Positions 1 through 8,077 of a stretch of DNA of 64,000 nt are shown one piece after another. Position numbers and translations under genes: made by a program. Numbering within the stretch: the first letter of the stretch is position 1; each line of letters begins with the position of its first letter. Source of the DNA: Bacteroides thetaiotaomicron VPI-5482 (GTDB lineage Bacteria; Bacteroidota; Bacteroidia; Bacteroidales; Bacteroidaceae); contig NC_004663.1 of assembly GCF_000011065.1 (NCBI RefSeq), forward strand, positions 4,154,001 to 4,218,000, in the 5' to 3' direction. Below the pieces are notes generated by a model. The model ran no database searches. It was not told where the DNA came from and saw only the letters and a list, made by a program, of their open reading frames with translations.

Positions 1-1712
1 AGGCGGCGGAAGGTGGCGTTTTCGAATTCCAGTCCACGGTTGGCACTGCCGCGGTTGTCGAGGGTGAACATGATATAGCCTTTGTTAGCCATATAGATAT
101 CCCATCCGCGGGAGCCGTTCAGCCAACCACCGGTGACGAGTTGTGCGTGCGGGCCGCCGTATACGTAGACGATGACCGGATACTTTTTGTTCGGGTCGAA
201 ATCTGCGGGTTTGGTGAGGCGGTAGTATAGGTCGGTCGTTCCGTCGTCGGCTTTGATAGTACCGGTTTCGATGGTCGGCATCTCGTAGCCTTCGTATGGG
301 TCTTTGGCTGTCAGCAGGTTGACTGTTTTCAGGCTTTTGGTATCCACGATGTCAATGCGGCGCGGAAGGGTGGGAGTCGAATAACGGTCGATGAGGTAGC
401 TTCCCGATGCGCTGAGCATTCCGTTATGTTCTCCTTCTGTGATAGAACGGAAGCTGAACGGGAGGCTGCACTTTCCTGTGTTGACATTTACTGCAAAGTT
501 ATTGGAGCCTGTGCCATCTACTCCTTGGAAGATGACTTCTTTCCTCTTGGCGTTGAAGCCCAGAATGTCGCCTACCAGCCATTTGCCCTCGGTCAGTTGC
601 TTCGTCGGGATGTATTCGATGTGCTTGCCGCCTGCGGCATCGCTTTTCCATTCGCCTTTGAGGCTGGAGGTGAGGTCGCATAAATATAGATGGTTATATC
701 CGTCACGCTGGCTCTGGTAGATGAATTTGCTGCTGTCCCACGGTAAGAATACGATGGGGTGCTGAGGCTCTACATATTTGGGGTGCGTTTCTTCCAGCAG
801 TTTGCTCAGTAACTTGCCTGTCGTTGCGTCATATTGGCAAAGTACGGCGTGGTTCTGGTCGCGGTTCAGTTCGATAAGGTAGATGCTCTTTTCGTCCGGT
901 GACCAGCTGATATTGGTGAAGTAACGGTCGGTCGGATCACCTGCATTCAGATAGATGGTCTTACCGGTGGAGGGGTTGTAGACGCCTACTTTTACTTGGT
1001 GGCTGGTCATTCCTGCCATCGGGTAACGGACGTTATTCACTTCTCCTACACGTGCCGTGATGTCTACAAGCGGGTATTGCGTCACCATGCTTTCGTCCAT
1101 GCGGTAGAAAGCGAGCAGGTTGCCTTTCGGGCTCCAGAAGGTGCCTTTGTTGATGCCGAACTCATTGCGGTGGACGGATTGCCCGCAGACGATGCCTTCG
1201 GGTTCGTCGGTGATTGCCTGTTCGTTCACATACAGGTTGTTGTTGACTGTGTAGGCTACGTTTCCGTTGGCGACGCAATAATCTTCGTTGGCTGCTTTAT
1301 CTTTCAACTTCAGTGTGCTGACAATCCGGTTGTTCTCGAAATCGTATACGATGTACTTACCGGATACTTTCAGTAACATTTGCGGTTTGTCCGCCCACGG
1401 GTAGCGGATTGAGTACGGGGTCGGCAGTTTCCCTGCTTTATTGTCTGCCAGTACTTTGTTGATTTGTCCGAGGGTAGTCAGCACTGTCTCTTTCCCTGTT
1501 CTGGGTTGAACAGTGTAGATGGTGTCGGTACTTGGTTTGATACACACGTCTCCCCACCATTGCAGACCGTAGAGGTTTTCTGCATAACGGTAGGTCTCGC
1601 CGCCCGGAATCAAGTCTTCCAGTGTCAGCTTTTTGATTTCCTGTGCCATAACATTGAATCCGATTGGTAGCGCCAGCAATATCAGAATGGCTCTTTTTCC
1701 AATTTTACTCAT
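1..1712 (-). CDS. Dipeptidyl peptidase IV-like S9 peptidase, 3' part missing
   Basis: About 570 codons are present; the gene runs off the left edge. The start at 1712 gives a hydrophobic signal sequence (MSKIGKRAILILLALPIGFN...) ending near MAQ. The middle reads as the beta-propeller domain of DPP IV, and the edge-proximal part contains YVYGGPHAQLV and LDNRGSANRG, which mark entry into the alpha/beta-hydrolase domain of family S9B. The catalytic serine (GWSYGG) and the Asp/His would lie outside the window. The expected role is release of X-Pro or X-Ala dipeptides in the periplasm, an activity common in Bacteroides. It is monocistronic as far as visible; a 208-bp gap separates it from the methyltransferase gene on the same strand. 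Confidence 0.88.
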   Translation of the reverse strand, partial: MSKIGKRAILILLALPIGFNVMAQEIKKLTLEDLIPGGETYRYAENLYGLQWWGDVCIKPSTDTIYTVQPRTGKETVLTTLGQINKVLADNKAGKLPTPYSIRYPWADKPQMLLKVSGKYIVYDFENNRIVSTLKLKDKAANEDYCVANGNVAYTVNNNLYVNEQAITDEPEGIVCGQSVHRNEFGINKGTFWSPKGNLLAFYRMDESMVTQYPLVDITARVGEVNNVRYPMAGMTSHQVKVGVYNPSTGKTIYLNAGDPTDRYFTNISWSPDEKSIYLIELNRDQNHAVLCQYDATTGKLLSKLLEETHPKYVEPQHPIVFLPWDSSKFIYQSQRDGYNHLYLCDLTSSLKGEWKSDAAGGKHIEYIPTKQLTEGKWLVGDILGFNAKRKEVIFQGVDGTGSNNFAVNVNTGKCSLPFSFRSITEGEHNGMLSASGSYLIDRYSTPTLPRRIDIVDTKSLKTVNLLTAKDPYEGYEMPTIETGTIKADDGTTDLYYRLTKPADFDPNKKYPVIVYVYGGPHAQLVTGGWLNGSRGWDIYMANKGYIMFTLDNRGSANRGLEFENATFRR

Positions 1713-1920
1713 TGCTTTTATTTATCTTTATTGGTTTTAAATCCTTCTATTTTACCCTGTTCAGGAGAGTTGTCTTTCTCTGTCGGATGATACGTCTTTT
1801 TCGAGATATTCAATTCGCTTTCTTACTCATCAAATGATAAGATCGCAAGATGCGACCTTATATTGTCTATCAATAAGTTAATGGCATTTTTTAGTGAGAT
1901 GCCATTAACTATCTATGAAA
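1713..1920 (-). other. Intergenic region with two hairpins
   Basis: The gap between rlmL-like and DPP IV genes (both minus strand) holds a perfect 10-bp stem (TTAATGGCAT at 1878-1887 with ATGCCATTAA at 1899-1908) just after the methyltransferase stop codon. A second shorter stem (AAGATCGCA/TGCGACCTT) lies near 1840-1858. These probably form the 3' end of the upstream transcript. No canonical -7 element was found for the DPP IV gene. Confidence 0.45.
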
Positions 1921-3390
1921 TTACTCTTCTTCCTTCTTTGGTATCCTAGGCTCACGGTTTCCTCTGAATTCTCTCGGAGCTCTCGAATCTCTTTCCCCTC
2001 GGAACTCGCCTCTAGGCTTTCTGTCCCTGTCATCCCGGGTAAAGCTTCCTTCTTCCCGTCTCGGCTTGAAGTCTCCTTCTTTACGAGGTTTGAACTCCCC
2101 TTCGCGACGAGGTTTGAATTCGCCTTCCCGTCTGGGTTTAAATTCTCCTTCCCCGCGCGGTTTGAATTCCTTTCTTTCTCTGGGTCTGGAAGTATCATAG
2201 TTTCCTTCAGTCTCTTTCTTCTCTTCTCCTTCTCCCTCCTGACTCTTGAACTCCTTATATTTCCCGTCGAAAATCTCGTATTTGCGGAACTCGCATTCCA
2301 GTGCACCATTGAACAACGGCACTTTCTTGCTTGGTTTCAGCCCGATCTGATCGAAACATTCTTCTCTATAAGAGAGTACCCAAGCCTCGTTTCCTACAAA
2401 TGCGTGCTTCAGACGTTCGCCAATCATCTGGTACAGTCCGAGCAGGTCATTGGTGGAGATACGCTCGCCATAAGGAGGATTCATCACAATGATGGACTTC
2501 TCCTGCGGCTGTTCGAATTGTTGGAACGGTTGCAGTTTCAGCGTCACATCTTTGGATACACCCGCTGCCTTTATATTATGGGTTGCGATTTCATTTGCTT
2601 TCGGATTGTTGTCGTATCCGTATATCTTGTGAGTAAACTCGCGCTCCTGACTATCGTCATTGTAAATCTCATCGAACATCTCCGAATCGAAGTCCACCCA
2701 TTTCTCGAATGCGAATCCTTTGCGGAATACTCCCGGAGCGATGTTTCTTGCGATCAGCGCAGCTTCTATAGGAATCGTTCCCGAACCACACATCGGGTCA
2801 ATCAGGTCACATTCACCGCGCCATCCTGTCATCAGAAGCATACCGGCAGCCAATACTTCGTTCAACGGAGCATCTACCTGTTCCTGGCGATATCCGCGAC
2901 GATGAAGTGACTCTCCGGAAGAGTCCAGAGACAACGTACAAGTCGTTTGTGCAATGTGAATATTGAGCAGCACATCCGGATTATTGATGCGTACTGACGG
3001 GCGTTTGCCTGTCTTTTTACGGAAATAGTCCACGATGGCGTCCTTCACCTTATATGAGACGAACTTTGAATGGCGGAATTCTTCGCTGAATACAACCGCG
3101 TCTATCGCAAACGTCTTGTTTACATCAAGATACTCTTCCCATGGAATGGCCTGTATCTGGTTGTAAACTTCATCAGCATCCTTTGCCGTAAAATTCTTGA
3201 TCGGTTTTAGAATGCGGATAGCAGTACGGAGGCAGAAATTTGCCTTGTACATCATACGCTTGTCTCCTGTAAATGAAACCATGCGACGTCCTATCTGGAT
3301 ATCGTTGGCTCCCAATGTTGTAAGTTCTTCAGCAAGTATCTCTTCCAGTCCCTGGAAGGTCTTGGCTATCATCTCGAATTGTTCGCTCAT
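1921..3390 (-). CDS. THUMP-domain class I SAM-dependent 23S rRNA methyltransferase (RlmL N-domain type)
   Basis: 489 aa from the chosen start MSEQFEMIAKTFQGLEEILA. An upstream in-frame start at 3432 was rejected because it would overlap cysE. An N-terminal ferredoxin-like/THUMP region (about 1-160) precedes a Rossmann methyltransferase with the SAM loop DPMCGSGTIPIEAA (about 200) and the base-flipping motif NPPYGER (about 305), which fits N2-methylation of guanine in rRNA. Homologues without the C-terminal RlmK domain methylate 23S rRNA G2445. The last 110 or so residues are a low-complexity Arg/Lys/Glu tail made of repeats of FKPRREGE followed by RGE/RGN-rich sequence, probably disordered and RNA-binding. 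It lies 16 bp downstream of cysE and may be co-transcribed with it. Confidence 0.85.
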   Translation of the reverse strand: MSEQFEMIAKTFQGLEEILAEELTTLGANDIQIGRRMVSFTGDKRMMYKANFCLRTAIRILKPIKNFTAKDADEVYNQIQAIPWEEYLDVNKTFAIDAVVFSEEFRHSKFVSYKVKDAIVDYFRKKTGKRPSVRINNPDVLLNIHIAQTTCTLSLDSSGESLHRRGYRQEQVDAPLNEVLAAGMLLMTGWRGECDLIDPMCGSGTIPIEAALIARNIAPGVFRKGFAFEKWVDFDSEMFDEIYNDDSQEREFTHKIYGYDNNPKANEIATHNIKAAGVSKDVTLKLQPFQQFEQPQEKSIIVMNPPYGERISTNDLLGLYQMIGERLKHAFVGNEAWVLSYREECFDQIGLKPSKKVPLFNGALECEFRKYEIFDGKYKEFKSQEGEGEEKKETEGNYDTSRPRERKEFKPRGEGEFKPRREGEFKPRREGEFKPRKEGDFKPRREEGSFTRDDRDRKPRGEFRGERDSRAPREFRGNREPRIPKKEEE

Positions 3391-3406
3391 ATATAGTTTA
3401 TTGATT

Positions 3407-4309
3407 TTATTTCTTTGCTTTTGTTTGTACAATCTTTGCTCCGGCAGGAATGTTTTCCGTTACCCAGATATTTCCTCCTACGGTTGCGTCGCTTCCGATA
3501 GTGATTCTTCCAAGAATGGTGGCGTTGGAGTAGACTATGACATTGTCTTCCAGTATCGGGTGGCGGGGGATACCCTTGATCGGTTTTCCGTCGGCATCCA
3601 GCGGGAAGCTTTTTGCTCCTAGGGTGACACCCTGATATAATTTGACATTGTTCCCGATGATGCTTGTAGCACCGATCACGACACCCGTTCCGTGGTCTAT
3701 GGTAAAGTGACTGCCTATCTTCGCTCCCGGATGGATATCGATACCCGTCTCGCTATGAGCCATTTCCGTGATCATGCGAGGAATCAGGGGAACACCCAGT
3801 TCCAGCAGTTCGTGCGCAATACGATAATTGCTGATTGCCTTAATGGCGGGATAGCAGAAAATTACTTCACCGTAGCTTTTGGCAGCGGGGTCACCGTTGT
3901 AGGCGGCTTCTACGTCCGTAGCCAGTATTCTTCTCATGGCGGGTAGTTTGCTGATAAAGTTCGCAGCCAGTCGGGCGGCTTCTTCTCTTCTCGACTCCGA
4001 GCAGACGTTGCAGTCTCCTTCTGCCGTACTGAAACATAGTCCGGCCAGGATTTGCTCTGTGAGCAAGTCAAATAACTTTTCGATATTTACACCGATGTGA
4101 TAATTGATTGTCCGGCTGTTGATGGTGGAATTTCCGTAGTATCCGGGGAAGAGAATGGCACGTGAAAGCTCGATAATTTCATACAAAACTTTAGCAGAGG
4201 GCAATGGTTCGCCATCTTTATGTTGATGAAACAGCCCTTTGTAAGATTCGCTTTCCGATAGCTCATCGACTGCCTGTGTCAGAATGTGGGTAAAGTTCAA
4301 TGGACTCAT
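3407..4309 (-). CDS. cysE: Serine O-acetyltransferase
   Basis: 300 aa. It transfers acetyl from acetyl-CoA to L-serine, the first step of cysteine synthesis, in the cytoplasm. The N-terminal half is helical; the C-terminal half carries left-handed beta-helix hexapeptide repeats (IHPGAKIG, TGVVIGATSIIGNNV, YQGVTLGAKSFP). The catalytic region has HSETGIDIHPGA and IDHGTGVVIG, where DH and the later H are the conserved catalytic dyad positions. The long N-terminal extension and overall length match the EpsC-type SATs common in Bacteroidetes. The start at 4309 follows a TACCTTTG element on the minus strand (4339-4346), placed back to back with the histidine kinase promoter. Confidence 0.93.
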   Translation of the reverse strand: MSPLNFTHILTQAVDELSESESYKGLFHQHKDGEPLPSAKVLYEIIELSRAILFPGYYGNSTINSRTINYHIGVNIEKLFDLLTEQILAGLCFSTAEGDCNVCSESRREEAARLAANFISKLPAMRRILATDVEAAYNGDPAAKSYGEVIFCYPAIKAISNYRIAHELLELGVPLIPRMITEMAHSETGIDIHPGAKIGSHFTIDHGTGVVIGATSIIGNNVKLYQGVTLGAKSFPLDADGKPIKGIPRHPILEDNVIVYSNATILGRITIGSDATVGGNIWVTENIPAGAKIVQTKAKK

Positions 4310-4338
4310 TAGGTCAGTTACTCATGTTTATATGGGGA

Positions 4339-4346
4339 CAAAGGTA
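4339..4346 (-). promoter_or_regulatory. -7 element of the cysE promoter
   Basis: TACCTTTG on the minus strand matches the Bacteroides -7 consensus TAnnTTTG, 30 bp before the cysE start. No clear TTG is seen at -33. It lies within 25 bp of the opposite-facing kinase promoter, so the two promoters may interfere. Confidence 0.55.
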
Positions 4347-4368
4347 TTAAAAAAAATAATAAATTTCG

Positions 4369-4398
4369 TTGAGATTCAATATAATTAATGTATTTTTG
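4369..4398 (+). promoter_or_regulatory. Promoter of the histidine kinase operon
   Basis: TTG at 4369-4371, a 19-bp spacer, then TATTTTTG at 4391-4398: a full match to the Bacteroides primary sigma promoter (TTG, 19-21 bp, TAnnTTTG). Transcription should begin near 4405. An upstream ATG at 4388 lies within the promoter and cannot be the start codon, so the gene starts at 4430 or 4451. Confidence 0.7.
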
Positions 4399-4429
4399 TG
4401 GCATTCAAAATTCAACACGGACAAAGGGG

Positions 4430-6466
4430 ATGAATAAAGCGAAATCTACTATGAAGCTATTTGGGTTGATAGGGTTGTTGATATTGTGGAACTGCAGTTG
4501 CGTGGATAGGCACCGCAGTCACGCTTTGTGTGAACAGTCACTTATCGATTCTTTAGAAGTCCGTGCCCAGGATTCTCTGTTTTCCAACTTACCTTATTCA
4601 CGTTCTTTATTGCGTAACGCAATGCGTCAGGCACAGGACTCGATGAGTTATTACCGCTTGATGGGATTGTATGGAAAGACTTTCTTCATCTCGTCCGATT
4701 TCGACTCTATCCTCTATTATAACCGCCCTGTAAAAGAGTATGATAAGCGTGCAGCTGCCTGCCCGCGATGGAATGATGTACTTTCGGATGTATATAACAT
4801 TGAGGGAAATGTCTGGATGCAACTCAATCAGCCCGATTCGGCGGTTGCCTATTATGAGAAATCCTATGCTTACCGTCTGAAAGGAGAGAAGGGACATCTT
4901 CTCTCAGATATCTGTATGAATCTGGCGGATGCCCATCTGCATCGTGGCGAACTGGCACATACCGCTTCCTATTACCGGAAAGCATTGTTTATCTGTGACT
5001 CCCTGCACCTGTCGGAACATTCCAAATTTCCGGTCTATTGCGGACTGGGACAGACTTACATGGACCTGCGTGATTTTGATTTGTCCAATCATTATTACGA
5101 ACTGGCAGGACAGTTCTTTGATGAAATGACAGTCAGCGAAAAGTGGGTGTATCTTAATAATCGGGGAAATCATTACTATTACAAGAAAGATTATCAGGAA
5201 GCCCTGGTCTATATGCGGCAAGCAGCGGAGCTGATAGCGGATTACCCGCAAATGGTATTCGAAAGCAATCTTTCGAAAGTCAATCTGGGCGATCTTTATC
5301 TGCTGACGAACCGGCTGGATTCTGCCGAAAACAATCTGAATGAAGGCTACCGCTACTTTTCGGAGATAAAGAACAACTCCGCCATGCACTATATTGAAAC
5401 CCTGATGATTGAGCTTTTCCTGAAAAAAGGAAATATCGCGCGTGCCAGAGAAATGATAGCACGGACTGCTTCTACCGGACATGTGGATGCCAATATGCTT
5501 ACTATACGCAACCAATATCTGCAACATTATTATGAAAAGGCAGGTGACTACCGCAATGCGTATGAGTATCTGAAACGTGACTATCAACTGAATGACTCTA
5601 TCCGTAGCGAGCGGATTCGCACCCGTGTAGCCGAACTGGATATGCGTTACCGTCAGGACACGATTGTATTGCGCAAGGAAATGCAGATTCAACGGCAGGC
5701 GGGTGAAGTGCGTGTCTTGAAACTGAGCATGTATATCTGGGTGCTTGTCTGCCTGTTGCTGGCAGCCGGAACGGTGGTAATCATCTGGTATATGCGGAAA
5801 AAGCGGGAGTTTCTTCGTGAACGTTTCTTCCAGCAGATAAATCGTGTCCGTATGGAGAATTTGCGGAGCCGGATTTCTCCCCATTTCACTTTCAATGTGC
5901 TGGGGCGTGAGATTAATCAGTTCAATGGGTCGGAAGAGGTGAAGAATAATTTGATGGAACTGGTCAAATATCTCCGTCGGAGTCTTGAACTGACAGAAAA
6001 ACTAAGTGTATCTTTGCAGGACGAACTGGATTTTGTACAGTCATATATCGGTCTGGAAAGCGGGCGTGTCGGCGAAGACTTCACGGCGTCGGTCGTAGTG
6101 GAGGAGGGGCTGGACGCAAAAAGTATAATGATTCCTTCCATGATTGTACAGATTCCGGTAGAGAATGCGATAAAGCACGGGCTGGCCGGAAAAGACGGTG
6201 AGAAGGAATTGACTATCCGTATTTCCCGTGAAGGAAAAGGAGTCCGTATCGTGATTTGTGACAACGGGCGGGGGTATCTTCCGCAAGTGGCTTCTTCGAC
6301 CAGAGGAACGGGAACGGGGCTGAAAGTGCTCTATCAGACGATACAGCTACTCAATACAAAGAATAAAAATGAGAAGATACGTTTCAATATAGGTAACCGA
6401 AACGATGGGCAGACCGGTACGCAAGTGTCGGTGTATATACCGTTTCATTTTTCTTATGATTTATGA
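4430..6466 (+). CDS. TPR-containing LytS-type sensor histidine kinase
   Basis: 678 aa. An N-terminal hydrophobic segment (LFGLIGLLILWNC) exports the sensor region. About 60-400 is a run of TPR-like helical repeats (for example ICMNLADAHLHRGELAHTAS and NRGNHYYYKKDYQEALVYM), placed in the periplasm. One membrane segment follows (YIWVLVCLLLAAGTVVIIWY, about 435-455), then a His_kinase domain. The H-box reads RISPHFTFNVL, close to the usual NPHFLFN. The ATPase has VENAIKHGL, DNGRGY and GTGLKV. It overlaps the response regulator gene by 4 bp, so the two are translationally coupled and form a two-component pair. The signal is unknown. Confidence 0.88.
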   Translation: MNKAKSTMKLFGLIGLLILWNCSCVDRHRSHALCEQSLIDSLEVRAQDSLFSNLPYSRSLLRNAMRQAQDSMSYYRLMGLYGKTFFISSDFDSILYYNRPVKEYDKRAAACPRWNDVLSDVYNIEGNVWMQLNQPDSAVAYYEKSYAYRLKGEKGHLLSDICMNLADAHLHRGELAHTASYYRKALFICDSLHLSEHSKFPVYCGLGQTYMDLRDFDLSNHYYELAGQFFDEMTVSEKWVYLNNRGNHYYYKKDYQEALVYMRQAAELIADYPQMVFESNLSKVNLGDLYLLTNRLDSAENNLNEGYRYFSEIKNNSAMHYIETLMIELFLKKGNIARAREMIARTASTGHVDANMLTIRNQYLQHYYEKAGDYRNAYEYLKRDYQLNDSIRSERIRTRVAELDMRYRQDTIVLRKEMQIQRQAGEVRVLKLSMYIWVLVCLLLAAGTVVIIWYMRKKREFLRERFFQQINRVRMENLRSRISPHFTFNVLGREINQFNGSEEVKNNLMELVKYLRRSLELTEKLSVSLQDELDFVQSYIGLESGRVGEDFTASVVVEEGLDAKSIMIPSMIVQIPVENAIKHGLAGKDGEKELTIRISREGKGVRIVICDNGRGYLPQVASSTRGTGTGLKVLYQTIQLLNTKNKNEKIRFNIGNRNDGQTGTQVSVYIPFHFSYDL

Positions 6467-7242
6467 TGAATGCAGAAGATAAATATAAAGTCGTTATTGT
6501 AGATGATGAGCGTACGGCAATCGATGCTTTGCGCAGGGAACTGGGCGCCTATCAGGAATTTGAAATAAAAGGAACTGCAAACAATGGCGCAAAAGGTAAA
6601 AAGATGATAATGGAACTCCGTCCGGACCTGTTGTTTCTGGATGTGGAACTTCCGGATGTGCTGGGGCTTAACTTGTTGAGTGAGATGCGCGATGAGGTGC
6701 TGTGGGATATGAAAGTTGTCTTTTATACTTCGTATGATAAATATTTGCTTCAGGCCCTGCGTGAGTCTGCCTTCGACTTCTTGCTGAAACCTTTTGAGAC
6801 GGGAGATCTGAGAGTCGTTATAGAGCGCTACCGGAAAGCTGTAGCTTCAATACCGGCAACTCCTTCTTCCTCTTTTTCTTCTTCTGTCAGTGCTTTGATG
6901 CCGCAACAGGGAATGTTTATGATCAGCACGGTGACGGGATTCAAGCTTTTGCGACTGGAAGAAATCGGCTATTTCGAATATCTGAAAGACAAGCGGCAGT
7001 GGCAGGTAGTCCTGTTCAATCAGACCCGATTGAATCTGAAGCGAAATACAAAAGCCGAAGATATCATTGGTTATTCACAAGCTTTTATCCAGATCAGCCA
7101 GTCGGCTATTGTCAATGTTAATTATCTGGCGATGATTGATGGGAAGTGTTGTCAGCTCTATCCGCCTTTTCATGATAAGAGTGATCTGGTGATTTCCCGA
7201 AGTTTTTTGAAAGGGTTGCAGGACCGGTTTTTTGTGTTGTGA
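6463..7242 (+). CDS. LytTR-family response regulator
   Basis: 259 aa. The receiver domain (about 5-125) has the acidic pair in VIVDDERTA, the phospho-acceptor Asp in LLFLDVELPDV, and the conserved Lys in FDFLLKPFE. After a serine-rich linker (SSSFSSSVSAL) comes a LytTR DNA-binding domain (about 150-259), with F-Y-L-K-D-type residues in IGYFEYLKDKRQW and the later IQISQSAIVNVNYL. It is the cognate regulator of the kinase encoded just upstream (ATGA overlap). ATG codons at 6463 and 6466 are both possible starts. Confidence 0.9.
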   Translation: MMNAEDKYKVVIVDDERTAIDALRRELGAYQEFEIKGTANNGAKGKKMIMELRPDLLFLDVELPDVLGLNLLSEMRDEVLWDMKVVFYTSYDKYLLQALRESAFDFLLKPFETGDLRVVIERYRKAVASIPATPSSSFSSSVSALMPQQGMFMISTVTGFKLLRLEEIGYFEYLKDKRQWQVVLFNQTRLNLKRNTKAEDIIGYSQAFIQISQSAIVNVNYLAMIDGKCCQLYPPFHDKSDLVISRSFLKGLQDRFFVL

Positions 7243-7266
7243 CAATGACTCCTTAAGATAGATGCG

Positions 7267-7303
7267 AAAACGCCGTTTCTTCATCAGGAACGGCGTTTTC
7301 TCT
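7267..7303. terminator. Bidirectional terminator after the response regulator
   Basis: AAAACGCCGTT (7267-7277) pairs with AACGGCGTTTT (7289-7299) around an 11-nt loop. A-rich and T-rich flanks let it work in both directions, between the convergent regulator and DUF3836 genes. Confidence 0.8.
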
Positions 7304-7349
7304 TTGTTAGAATATTAGAATGAGAGAGTATGTTGTTAAAAAAATGCTG

Positions 7350-7745
7350 TTACAAATTAGTATTGTCCATGGTCACTGTCATTTCCGGAACTAACACGTA
7401 AGCGCGTTTCTTATTGTTCCATTTATAGTAATTGGTTGTTACTGTTTTTCCTTCGTATGTATAATTGATGCGGAGATCTTTTTCCCATTCCTCTTTGGTG
7501 CTGTTCCATTTCAGGGTCTCGCTTTCAATCATGCGCTTGTTGTCATCGTACTTATAGTTGTACTTCATATAGTTGGCAAGTGTACTTCCGTTCATTTTGT
7601 AAACGGTCTGACCTACCATTACTCCATTTTCTTCTACTGGATTATAAACCAACTGACCATCATAACTGCGTGCAGAAGCAACAAAAGAGGTCATGAGAAG
7701 AACTACGGATAGAACAAACATTTTTAAAGATACTTTTGTTTTCAT
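7350..7745 (-). CDS. Secreted DUF3836 protein
   Basis: 131 aa. A signal peptide (MKTKVSLKMFVLSVVLLMTS, cleaved after about ASA) leads a small beta-strand domain rich in Tyr, Lys and Asn (NYKYDDNKRMIESE, INYTYEGKTVTTNYYKW). The KYDDN.R motif resembles the YD-like strands found in DUF3836 proteins, which are small secreted Bacteroides proteins of unknown function. A full promoter lies upstream and a shared terminator downstream, so it is monocistronic. No catalytic motif is seen. Confidence 0.7.
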   Translation of the reverse strand: MKTKVSLKMFVLSVVLLMTSFVASARSYDGQLVYNPVEENGVMVGQTVYKMNGSTLANYMKYNYKYDDNKRMIESETLKWNSTKEEWEKDLRINYTYEGKTVTTNYYKWNNKKRAYVLVPEMTVTMDNTNL

Positions 7746-7803
7746 GGCTATTTGATTTTAGTATTATTCTTTCATTTGTCTAGTAATACTCTTGTATTAT
7801 GCT

Positions 7804-7836
7804 GCAAAGTTATATATTTATTCGGTATTTATGCAA
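7804..7836 (-). promoter_or_regulatory. Promoter of the DUF3836 gene
   Basis: On the minus strand TTG (+ strand caa near 7833-7835) is followed by a 21-bp spacer and TAACTTTG (7804-7811), a full Bacteroides promoter match about 60 bp before the start codon. Confidence 0.65.
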
Positions 7837-7914
7837 ATATAAAGCTAAAATAATACCAAAATGTCAGATGATGGCTAAGGTGATACCTTGCTTTTTGCCA
7901 AGATTGGTGACAAA

Positions 7915-8077
7915 AAAATATCCGGCAGTCAACCTGCCGGATATAGAATGAAACACTTCGTTGGGGAAGTGATCTTTTTCCTAGCTTTCTGGATAGTGGG
8001 TTAAATAATGTTATAACTCATCCTCTCCATTATTTAGCTGATTTATCCTGTTTTGTTATGGCAGGATAAACCTTGTT
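7915..8077 (-). terminator. Structured polA 3' region with terminator
   Basis: Downstream of polA, reading the minus strand, there are four inverted repeats: TTTATCCTG/CAGGATAAA (8042-8070), TAAATAATG/CATTATTTA (8002-8036), CACTTC/GAAGTG (7954-7971) and a perfect 11-bp stem with 5-nt loop (7918-7944). The last is followed by seven Ts on the minus strand and is a strong intrinsic terminator. The rest of the 7746-8077 gap holds the DUF3836 promoter and no open frame of note. Confidence 0.7.

Noticed and set aside
1915..2910. 331-codon plus-strand open frame
   Set aside because: It is antisense to the rRNA methyltransferase, whose motifs are clear. Its protein has phenylalanine- and serine-rich low-complexity sequence created by the repeats on the other strand.
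4904..5884. 326-codon minus-strand open frame
   Set aside because: It is antisense to the TPR part of the histidine kinase and shows no family feature.
7915..8077. Spot 42-like RNA downstream of polA
   Set aside because: Only the position recalls the enterobacterial arrangement; no sequence similarity or independent promoter was seen.
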